Shown here: one piece after another, positions 18,631 to 25,422 of the stretch
Numbering within the stretch: position 1 is the first letter of the stretch
How the letters are laid out: every line of letters starts with the position of its first letter
Assembly: GCA_020636995.1 (NCBI GenBank)
Contig: JACJWU010000005.1
Location: forward strand, 260,617-324,616
DNA length: 64,000 bases
Direction: 5' to 3'
Source: Actinomycetota bacterium
Lineage (GTDB): Bacteria > Actinomycetota > Actinomycetes > S36-B12 > UBA10799
The notes under the pieces: model-generated
Told to the model about the DNA's origin: nothing
Databases searched by the model: none
Seen by the model: the letters and a program-made list of their open reading frames with translations, nothing else
Made by a program: the position numbers and the translations under genes

Positions 18631-20199
18631 CTAGGCCGCCGTATGCACGGGGTCGTCGCGCACCACCCCGTGCGCGTCATTGCCCTTGCGCAGAAGCCAC
18701 GCGGCCACCAGCCCACCGACCAGGCTCACGACCGCGCCGACCCCCATGGCGAGGGCGAAGCCACTGCCGTAACTCACGATCGCGTCGGAGAGAGCGGCCT
18801 TTCCGAGGCTGGTCGTGGGCGCGGTGGATCGAGACGCGTACGCGGTCACGGCATCCAGCGCAGCGCCCGTCTCGGTCGGGGGCACCCCCGCACGGATCAA
18901 CCGTGCGACCGTCCCGCCGTCGGTGATCCGGTCGACGATGATCGCGCCGACCGCGAGTCCGATCGAGTAGAAGAACTGCCCGATGGTGGTCCGGGAACTC
19001 GTGACCGGGCCGAAGTACTGCTTCGGCGCCTGTCCGATGATCAGGTTCCCGTAGGGCAGGGACATCACGATGATCCCCACGCCGAGCAGGATCACACCGA
19101 ACAGGAAGCCCCAGATGGTACGCGACGAGTGGGACAGCGCCAGATAGCCGAACCCCATCGCCATGCTGACCGCGCCGACGAGGACAGCGGTCCGGTTGCT
19201 CATCCCGTGCGACATGAGCCGGCCGAAGATCAGCGCCGCGACGATGCCCGACAGGAGCATCGGGAGTTGCCACAGCGAGACCTCGAACGTGTTCAGCTCG
19301 GTGATGTACTGCCAGAGGTTCGCCAACTGCAGGAAGCCCAGGGCGTTGTCGAAGTTGTAGACCATGCCGATGAACACCGCTGCGACGAACAGCGGCTCCC
19401 GGAACAGCGACACCGGGAAGAACCGGTTGCTGTTGCGCGCCTCGTAGACGAAGAACCCGGCCAGGAGGAGCACTCCGGCCAGCAGCGGGCCCAACGCCCC
19501 GAGGCCCGAGAAACTGCGGGAGATCTGACTGATCCCGTAGAGAAAGGCGATGACACCGAACGCGAGCAGGAACTGACCGATGAGGTCCTGTTTGCCGGCC
19601 TTGTTGGCCTTCTGCGCAGGCAGCAGCGCAAGGGGCGCCGGGATGGCGAGCAGCGACATGGCGGGGATGACGACGAACGCCAAGCGCCAGTTGAGCGTGG
19701 CCAGCGGCCCACCGACGAAAGTGAGCACCAGACTCGCCAACCCCGTTGTCGCGGCGTACACACCCATCGCGCCGGGGATACCCGTGGCCGGTACCACCGC
19801 GCGGATGTACGCGAACGAGGCTCCGAAAACCGCGCCGAGGCCGACCCCCGCAACCGCACGTCCTACCAGGAAGATCGTCGTCCCGGGAGCCAGCGCGACC
19901 ACGAGATCGCCGATCACAGTGAGCAGCAGTGCCGACACCAGCACCTTGCGTCGCCCCAGCCGGTCGGCCAACAGCCCGGTCGAGATCACCGTCGCCGATA
20001 GCGCCAGCGTCGAGATGCTGAGTGCCAGAGTCGCTTGCCCCACGGACATCTGCAACCCTCGCTTGGCACCGAGGAACGCGGTGTTCGCGATGTTCGGGTC
20101 GGACACCTGCAGTGCTGCCAGGAACCCGAGCAACGGCACGGCCAGCCGGGAGGCGGCCCGCGCGGAGTCCGTCGTCCGTGTCGGCGTCGCGGCGGACAT
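18631..20199 (-). CDS. MFS transporter
   Basis: About 522 residues with roughly 14 hydrophobic segments. The MFS motif A appears as GLLADRLGRRKVLVSA after helix 2, and helix 4 has VGRAVAGVGLGAVFGASFAYIRA. A loop before the final helix (AGVPPTETGAALDAVTAYASRS) is typical of DHA2-like exporters. The ATG at 20199 overlaps the amidohydrolase stop by one base (TGATG), so the pair is an operon. The transporter may move the amidohydrolase substrate or product; this is inference. Confidence 0.85.
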   Translation of the reverse strand: MSAATPTRTTDSARAASRLAVPLLGFLAALQVSDPNIANTAFLGAKRGLQMSVGQATLALSISTLALSATVISTGLLADRLGRRKVLVSALLLTVIGDLVVALAPGTTIFLVGRAVAGVGLGAVFGASFAYIRAVVPATGIPGAMGVYAATTGLASLVLTFVGGPLATLNWRLAFVVIPAMSLLAIPAPLALLPAQKANKAGKQDLIGQFLLAFGVIAFLYGISQISRSFSGLGALGPLLAGVLLLAGFFVYEARNSNRFFPVSLFREPLFVAAVFIGMVYNFDNALGFLQLANLWQYITELNTFEVSLWQLPMLLSGIVAALIFGRLMSHGMSNRTAVLVGAVSMAMGFGYLALSHSSRTIWGFLFGVILLGVGIIVMSLPYGNLIIGQAPKQYFGPVTSSRTTIGQFFYSIGLAVGAIIVDRITDGGTVARLIRAGVPPTETGAALDAVTAYASRSTAPTTSLGKAALSDAIVSYGSGFALAMGVGAVVSLVGGLVAAWLLRKGNDAHGVVRDDPVHTAA

Positions 20200-21917
20200 C
20201 AGCAGCCCTTGTGCGCCTTGGCCAAGTGGGCATGTTCGGTGGGATCCACCGCCTTCACCTCGGCCAGGAAGGCGTCGAGGTCGATCCTGCGTCCGCCGAC
20301 CCACGTGCCCTTGACCTCGACCTCGCTGGACAGCCGCATGGGATCGGCAAGATACGGGTCTTTGGACAACTCGACGAAATCGGCGAACTTGCCGACCTCG
20401 ATCGAGCCGATCTCATGGTCGCGATGCAGCGTGTACGCCGCGTCGATCGTCTCGCACTTCAGCGCATCGTCGAGACCGATGATCTGCTCCGGACCGTGGA
20501 TGGCGCCCGACGATGTGGCACGGGTGATGGCGGCTTGGATGTTGAGCGACGGAAGCGGCGGACTGACCATCCCGTCGTTGTGGAAGCTGACTCGGGCACC
20601 GGCCCGTACTGCGTCCCCCCATCGCATCCACTGCGCCCCGATCTCCGGCGGGAACATCTGCCCGTCGAGCAGGTCGCCCCAGTAGATGAACTGGAACGGC
20701 CCCAACGACACCGCGACGCCCATCTCGGCTGCGCGCCGGAACTGGTCCCCCCTGCACCCGCCGCAATGCTCGACAACCATCTGTGGTCCGTGCCCATCAG
20801 ATGGTTGTCGATCAACGCCTTCTCGTAGGCGTCGAGGACGATGTCCAGACCCACGTCGCCATTGACGTGGAAGGCCATCTGCCAGCCCATGGGCGCGTAC
20901 TTCGCCAGGATCTCGTCGAGTTGCGCGCGGGTGTAGTTCATCATCGACTCGCCGCCGGGCCCGAGCGGTATCCCCGCATTGCGCACCGTCTCGGTGTCGA
21001 GGTAGGGGTACGAGTTGGCGATCGTGCCGACCCACGGCGAGCCGTCGGCCCACAGTTTGATCCCCTGCTTGCGCAACATGGCGTCCGGCACCGGCACTCC
21101 CAGTTTCTCGCCGGCGTCGTCGTCGATGGACATGTGGTACAGCGAGATGCGCAGCGGGCAGTCCTTGCCCGAGGCCAGTGCGAGGTACCCCTTGAGCATG
21201 TCCGTGCTGTAGGTCATGTCCGAGGTGGCCGTGATGCCGTTCTTCGCCATGAGTTGATACCACTGCGCAGCCGACAGCAGTGGGTGCGGGATGACCTTGG
21301 CCATAAGCGCATCGACCACCGCGAAGGTCGCAGCGACTTCGTACGCCCGACCGTTGGATGTGCCATCGGCGTTGCGCCCGAACCGCGCCCCGGCCGGATC
21401 GGGCGGGGGCTTGTGGTCCGTCCATCCCACCATCTCGATCATCGCGCTGTTGAAGTACAACTCGTGCCCGGAGTTGTCGAGCACACAGACGGGGCGATGG
21501 GGGAAGAAGACATCGAGGTCGGTGTTGGTCGGCTCGGCCACCTGCTGCAGCAGCCGATCGAGACCGTTGAACATCAGACCCTGGCCGGCGGGGGTCTCCG
21601 CGTCGAGTTTAGTGAACAGCGCCTCGACGTCGTGCCAGGTCTCGTAGCCGACGTACGGCGCGATCCAGTGTGCGGGCGCCTGGGTTCCGATCCCCGAGAG
21701 CCAGGGGATGGCTGTGCGCTTCGACGAAGCCGGGCATGAGCACCGTGTCACCGAGGTCCTGGACGGTGGCCCCGGGCGCACTGGCCCGCATGTCCGCCAG
21801 CGAGCCGATGGCGCTAATCGTGCCCGCCACCGTGTCGACCGCGACCGCCTCCGCTCGCGGCTGGGCGGGGTTCATCGTGATGACGGTCTGTGCTGTGATC
21901 ACCAGATCTGCGGGCAT
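20199..21917 (-). pseudogene. Amidohydrolase-3 (YtcJ-type) gene with two frameshifts
   Basis: Read across frames, this is a full-length metal-dependent amidohydrolase of about 570 residues: N-terminal LVITAQTVITMN, the metal motif PGFVEAHSHP, GITATSDMTYS, VEHCGG, SFHNDG, and the C-terminal IEVGKFADFVELSKDP. The frame changes twice. The first change is at the G4 run 21704-21707 (HSHP then LSGIGTQ), a one-base homopolymer shift. The second is at about 20785-20800 (GTDHR then VVEHCGG), inside a perfect inverted repeat. All three pieces remain well conserved, so this is either a very recent pseudogene or two sequencing errors. It is followed by an overlapping MFS gene. Confidence 0.8.
20770..20811. 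repeat. Perfect 14-base inverted repeat at a frameshift
   Basis: TCGACAACCATCTG (20770-20783) and CAGATGGTTGTCGA (20798-20811) are exact reverse complements separated by 14 bases. They lie within the amidohydrolase gene exactly where its reading frame shifts. A coding sequence has no need of such a palindrome. It fits template switching that turns an imperfect palindrome into a perfect one and costs the frame. Confidence 0.8.
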
Positions 21918-22042
21918 GGCAACTCCTCACCGACTGTTGATGAGGCGCAGTTACTCCCGTTACCAGGACGGTCGCAGTGCCCCGGGCTCAGTCGCGGATG
22001 AGAGCGGCGCCGGTCACACACAGTGACGAGGCCGCGTCGCGC

Positions 22043-22459
22043 TCACGTGCAGCACTGCGTGTCGAGGACCTGCAGGAACTCCGGATCGTCGTCGGTCACG
22101 GTGTAGACCTCCCACGGCGCGCCGTCGGGGTCGTTGACCCAGACCTTGTCCTGCTGCGCGTAACAGCAGACCGTGGCGGCTTCTTCGCGGGTGGTCAGGC
22201 CCGCGTTCTGCAGGCGGTCGATCGCACCCTGGACCTCGGCGGTGCTGCCCACCTCGACACCCAGGTGGTTCAACGCGCCGGCGGTCCCCTCGCCTCGCTC
22301 GGCGTCCTCGAACAGGACCAGCTTCAGGGGAGGCTCGGCGATCTCGAAGTTCGCGTAGCCGGGGCGGCGCTTGTGCGGCTCGACGCCGAAGACCTGGCTG
22401 TAGAAGGCCACCGACTCCTCCAGATCCGACACGTTCAGGGCCAGTTGTACGCGTGACAT
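22043..22459 (-). CDS. arsI: ArsI/CadI-family metalloenzyme (VOC fold)
   Basis: A 138-residue vicinal-oxygen-chelate protein. ArsI cleaves the carbon-arsenic bond of trivalent organoarsenicals; the mycobacterial relative CadI is cadmium-induced. The start MSRVQLALNVSDLEESVAFYSQVFGVEPHKRRPGYANF is typical. The vicinal thiols are present as VCCYAQQDKVWV, with metal ligand His in LNHLGVEV and Glu in PWEVYTV. A second pair ends the protein (TQCCT). It is divergent from an ArsR-family regulator, with two matching operator palindromes between them. Arsenic rather than cadmium specificity is inferred from family only. Confidence 0.88.
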   Translation of the reverse strand: MSRVQLALNVSDLEESVAFYSQVFGVEPHKRRPGYANFEIAEPPLKLVLFEDAERGEGTAGALNHLGVEVGSTAEVQGAIDRLQNAGLTTREEAATVCCYAQQDKVWVNDPDGAPWEVYTVTDDDPEFLQVLDTQCCT

Positions 22460-22472
22460 CGTCGACTCCTTG

Positions 22473-22490
22473 TATTGATGATTGTCGATA
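22473..22490. promoter_or_regulatory. ArsR-type operator, site 1
   Basis: TATTGATGATTGTCGATA is an imperfect palindrome of the ATTGAT...ATCAAT kind bound by ArsR/SmtB dimers. It lies 13 bases before the arsI start codon. It agrees with site 2 at 22508 in 15 of 18 positions, which makes chance unlikely. Confidence 0.75.
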
Positions 22491-22507
22491 TGAACTCTAG
22501 GCGGATA

Positions 22508-22525
22508 TATTGATGTCTGTCAATA
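22508..22525. promoter_or_regulatory. ArsR-type operator, site 2
   Basis: TATTGATGTCTGTCAATA, a better palindrome than site 1 and 35 bases from it. It ends just before the GGAGG ribosome-binding site of the arsR gene, so binding would block that gene's own promoter (autoregulation) while site 1 controls arsI. Confidence 0.75.
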
Positions 22526-22536
22526 CTGGAGGTGCC

Positions 22537-22869
22537 ATGAAGCAGCCGTTGCCCGTCACTGACATCCGCGCCTGCTGCGCCTCCGGACTCGGTGAGCCCC
22601 TGGACCGCGAGCAGGCCGAACAACTGGCCACCATCCTCAAGGCACTGGCCGATCCGGCCCGCCTGCAGTTGCTGACCCTGATCCGCTCCGCCGGCGAGGC
22701 ATGTGCGTGCGACCTCACCGAGCCGGTGGGCCTGTCCCAGCCGACGGTCAGTCACCACTTGAAGGTGCTCACCACCGCCGGGCTGATCCGACGTGAGCAG
22801 CGTGGTCAATGGGCGTGGTTCCGAGCCGACGAGGACGCGCTGCGGGACGTGGGCGGACTCTTCAGGTGA
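22537..22869 (+). CDS. ArsR-family metal(loid)-sensing repressor
   Basis: A 110-residue winged-helix repressor. ATG 22537 follows GGAGG with correct spacing; an upstream ATG at 22510 lies inside the operator. The recognition helix is LSQPTVSHHLKVLTTAGL and the wing REQRGQWAWF. Metal-site cysteines are visible as ACACDL in the usual alpha-3 position, with more at the N-terminus (RACCASG). Expected to bind As(III), Cd or Pb and release the operators at 22473 and 22508. Its last codons overlap by eight bases with the end of the converging gene at 22862. Confidence 0.9.
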   Translation: MKQPLPVTDIRACCASGLGEPLDREQAEQLATILKALADPARLQLLTLIRSAGEACACDLTEPVGLSQPTVSHHLKVLTTAGLIRREQRGQWAWFRADEDALRDVGGLFR

Positions 22870-23188
22870 CCGCGTGCAGGACCGCCTGCTTCGCCTCGCC
22901 GGTGACGCCGAGGTCGAGGCGGACGCCCATCGTGTTCAGCATTCTCACCATGCCGTCACCCACGTGCGACGCGAGCACGACCTCGACCGCGTGTTCCTTC
23001 AAGAACCGCACCACCCGGGCATGGTGGGCGCCATGGGTGCCGGCATCGTGGGCGACGTCCCAGCCCACGTCGTATTCGTCCCACGCGGCGATCCTGCCGT
23101 CCGCGACCTGCGCCACGGCCACGCGGGCAGCCTTGCCCCACGAATGACCCACGTTTCCGGACCCATCGACAGCGACCGCGACGTTCAC
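22862..23188 (-). CDS. NifX/NifB-C-terminal-like cofactor-binding protein
   Basis: A 108-residue protein with the dinitrogenase FeMo-cofactor-binding fold: start VNVAVAVDGSGNVGHSWGKAARVAVAQV, middle EYDVGWDV, and the end VRFLKEHAVEVVLASHVGDGMVRMLNTMGVRL. Such orphan domains in non-diazotrophs bind Fe-S or molybdenum-type clusters, or are of unknown use. GTG at 23188 begins exactly at the first strand. No nif or molybdenum genes are nearby. It converges with arsR and overlaps its 3' end by eight bases. Confidence 0.8.
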   Translation of the reverse strand: MNVAVAVDGSGNVGHSWGKAARVAVAQVADGRIAAWDEYDVGWDVAHDAGTHGAHHARVVRFLKEHAVEVVLASHVGDGMVRMLNTMGVRLDLGVTGEAKQAVLHAVT

Positions 23189-23244
23189 GTGATCAATGCT
23201 ACGAACGACCCCCGGCCGTCGGCGGGGCGCGGCAGGATCGGGGT

Positions 23245-23631
23245 ATGGACACAACAGAGAAGATGGCTGCGGCGATGACGGTCGAACGGATACTCGTGGG
23301 TGCGGCGGCGATCGCGGCGCCGGGTCCGCTGCTGACCACGTTCGGTGCGCCGGCGGAGTTGAACAATCCTGCCCTGCGCTACACCACGCGCCTGTTCGGC
23401 ATCCGCAATGTCGCGCTCGGCCTGCAGGTCTGGGGCGCCCGCAACGACCCCGACCGGCTGCGTGAACTCGCCGGCCAGAACGCCGCCGTCGAACTGACGG
23501 ACATGGTGGCCGGATCGGCGCTACTCGTCGGGGAGACCCCCCTGCGGGGACCTGCGGTCGCGGTGATGGCGACATCGATTTCCGTGGCGACCGGCTTCCT
23601 CGTCCTGCGGAAGCTGGCCGGACGGGGCTAG
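23245..23631 (+). CDS. Small hypothetical membrane protein (DUF4267-like)
   Basis: A 128-residue protein with about four hydrophobic stretches (VERILVGAAAIAAPGPLLTTFG; YTTRLFGIRNVALGLQVWG; ELTDMVAGSALLVG; AVAVMATSISVATGFLVLRK). The TRLFGIRNVALGL segment is typical of small integral membrane proteins annotated DUF4267 or hypothetical. No role is known. A family E repeat array follows about 100 bases after the stop. Confidence 0.65.
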   Translation: MDTTEKMAAAMTVERILVGAAAIAAPGPLLTTFGAPAELNNPALRYTTRLFGIRNVALGLQVWGARNDPDRLRELAGQNAAVELTDMVAGSALLVGETPLRGPAVAVMATSISVATGFLVLRKLAGRG

Positions 23632-23729
23632 GCAGTGGCTAGCACTCCCGCCAGTCCTAGACGGCCGTCGGTGTCCTGTCCAGGGAGGTTGGTCGCGGTA
23701 GCGGCTGGGCCCGGGCTCGGAATGGTCAT

Positions 23730-23849
23730 CGGCACTCCCGTTAGAGATCGGCATCCCGGTTAGAGAAACGGCACTCCGGTTAGCCCTATACGGCCGTGGG
23801 ACTCTAACCAACCGGCCGCCGACTAACCAACCTGCCGATCTCTAACCGG
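23730..23849. repeat. Family E intergenic repeat (three direct plus three inverted units)
   Basis: Three head-to-tail units of 15-20 bases begin CGGCA at 23730, 23749 and 23769 and contain CCGGTTAGAGA. They are answered by three inverted units between about 23802 and 23849 (CTCTAACCAACCGGCCG, ACTAACCAACCTGCCG, ATCTCTAACCGGAATGC). It lies after the 23245 gene and abuts an IS481-like remnant; CTAACCAACCTG occurs again at 24058, just past that remnant. Confidence 0.8.
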
Positions 23850-23850
23850 A

Positions 23851-24061
23851 ATGCGCAGACAGATCCCGACCCACCCCGCTACCGGCCCAACCAACGGCAA
23901 CGTCGAACGCTTCCAGCGCACCCTGATCCACTACGGGCCCACTCCACCGAAGAACCCGCCACGTCGCCTTGACCGATGGGCTGGATCTCCAACCACCACC
24001 AGGCGGACGACCACTCACCAGCCGCAGCCGCGTGACCAACGTGCCTGGACAGAACATCTAA
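23851..24061 (+). pseudogene. IS481/IS3-type transposase remnant (C-terminal end)
   Basis: A decayed end of a DDE integrase. The catalytic-Glu region is readable as ATGPTNGNVERFQRTL (compare TNGKVERF.RTL), then in shifted frames SNHHQAD (compare YNHHRPH) and SRVTNVPGQNI ending at TAA 24059-24061, the usual IS481 C-terminus. Only about 70 codons remain, with at least two frame changes and a large internal loss, so it cannot be active. No terminal inverted repeats were identified. Confidence 0.75.
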
Positions 24062-24127
24062 CCAACCTGGTCGGACCGGCCGGAAACCGACCAGCATCCC
24101 TGGTCCACTAGGCGACACGCTCGCGGG

Positions 24128-25177
24128 GTGCGCGTCAGTACCGCGAGACTGGTCGATACTGACCGCATGCTGAGCGGGCTTTCTGAGCGGGTGATCCCCG
24201 CCACCCAGCGACGATCGCTGGCGGACCTGACCGAGGATCTCGACCTGACGGCCGGTGACTCGACATCGAAGAAGTCCGCCTTCTGGGTCATGCTCGTACT
24301 GTCAGCCGTCATCGCCTCGGCCGGCGTTCTGTCGGACTCCACAGCCACGGTCATCGGCGCGATGATCATCGCCCCCCTCTCCACGCCGATCATGGGCATG
24401 GCCCTGGCCGTGGCCAAACGCGAACCGGGAGGTCTCACCCGCGCGGGCCGCTTCGTCCTCCTTGGCGCGCTGGTGGTGATCGGCATCGGCGCAGTCTTCG
24501 CTCTGGTTCTCCCCTCCTCCTACGACCTACTCGGCAACCCACAGATCGCGGGCCGCACATCACCGGGGCTGCTCGACCTCACCGCTGCGGTCGCCACCGG
24601 TTTCGCCGGGGCCGTCGCCATTGCACGCAAGGACGTCGCAGCGGTCCTGCCCGGAGTCGCGATCGCGATCTCGCTGGTGCCACCACTGGCCGTGGTGGGG
24701 GTCTGTACGGGTCAGCGGTCGTTCGGCTTGGCCACCGGAGCACTGTTGCTGTTCCTCTCGAACCTGCTGGCTCTGGTGCTCGCCGGAACGCTCGTGTACA
24801 CAACCCTGGAGCTGCAGGAGCATGCGGCCGTGCCGGCCGCATCATCGCGCCGCCGGGCGTACCTGACGATCTCGATCCTGCTGGTCGTGGTGGCGGTCCC
24901 GCTGGTGGCCAATACCACCGTCACCTACCTGATCAACGTCTGGACGAACCGCATCCACAGCACTGCTGACGCCTGGCTCTCCCAGGCCCCCGGGGCCAGC
25001 GTCAGTGACGTCGAGTTCGTGTCCGACACGGTGTTCGTGACCGTGCAGACACCCGGGTCGATCCCGCCGGTGTCCGAGTTGCTGGACGACCTCAAAGGCG
25101 AGATACCCAACGGGATCCCCGTGGTCGTGACCACATCGCTGGGAGAGGAGATCGACGCCGGGGTGGTCGGGGAGTGA
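24128..25177 (+). CDS. DUF389 (TIGR00341-type) membrane protein
   Basis: About 349 residues from GTG 24128, or 336 from ATG 24167; neither has a clear ribosome-binding site. The family core is clear: SAFWVMLVLSAVIASAGVLSDSTATVIGAMIIAPLSTPIMGMALA, then AVATGFAGAVAIARKDVAAVLPGVAIAISLVPPLAVVGV, and LLLFLSNLLALVLAGTLVY. There are about seven membrane segments and a soluble C-terminal domain with a strand-rich SDVEFVSDTVFVTVQTPG. The function is unknown; transport or signalling is suspected for the family. Confidence 0.85.
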   Translation: MRVSTARLVDTDRMLSGLSERVIPATQRRSLADLTEDLDLTAGDSTSKKSAFWVMLVLSAVIASAGVLSDSTATVIGAMIIAPLSTPIMGMALAVAKREPGGLTRAGRFVLLGALVVIGIGAVFALVLPSSYDLLGNPQIAGRTSPGLLDLTAAVATGFAGAVAIARKDVAAVLPGVAIAISLVPPLAVVGVCTGQRSFGLATGALLLFLSNLLALVLAGTLVYTTLELQEHAAVPAASSRRRAYLTISILLVVVAVPLVANTTVTYLINVWTNRIHSTADAWLSQAPGASVSDVEFVSDTVFVTVQTPGSIPPVSELLDDLKGEIPNGIPVVVTTSLGEEIDAGVVGE

Positions 25178-25189
25178 CCTCGGGCTCGG

Positions 25190-25262
25190 TGCCCCCAGTA
25201 GGACTCGAACCTACAACCTACGGATTAAAAGTCCGCAGCTCTGCCAATTGAGCTATAGGGGC
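25190..25262 (-). tRNA. tRNA-Lys (anticodon TTT)
   Basis: A 73-base cloverleaf on the minus strand: acceptor GCCCCTA pairs with TGGGGGC, D arm GCTC/GAGC, anticodon stem GCGGA/TCCGT with loop CTTTTAA, T arm GTAGG-TTCGAGT-CCTAC, discriminator A. CCA is not encoded. It lies between DUF389 and the subtilase gene and is transcribed opposite to both. Confidence 0.97.
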
Positions 25263-25422
25263 GTGCGCCCCGAGTCTACGCAAGAGCGTGAGCACGCCCT
25301 GCGCCCTGCCTCACAGTCTGGCCATCCCGACTGGACCAAGATCAACAAATCTCGGCGGTTCGGAGTTACCCTGGTAGCACGGGCCCGGGGGAGGCGCCCC
25401 TCCGGACCACCGGGGGTGACAC

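Noticed and set aside
18436..20001. A 521-codon forward frame antisense to the second MFS gene
   Set aside because: Extremely Arg/Asp/Gln/His-rich without hydrophobic core; the MFS frame on the minus strand is clearly coding.
22862..23188. Evidence for nitrogen fixation
   Set aside because: A single NifX-like domain without nifHDK, nifB or molybdenum transport genes does not support diazotrophy.
23851..24061. Active insertion sequence
   Set aside because: Only the C-terminal end of the transposase remains, in several frames, and no terminal inverted repeats or target duplication were identified.
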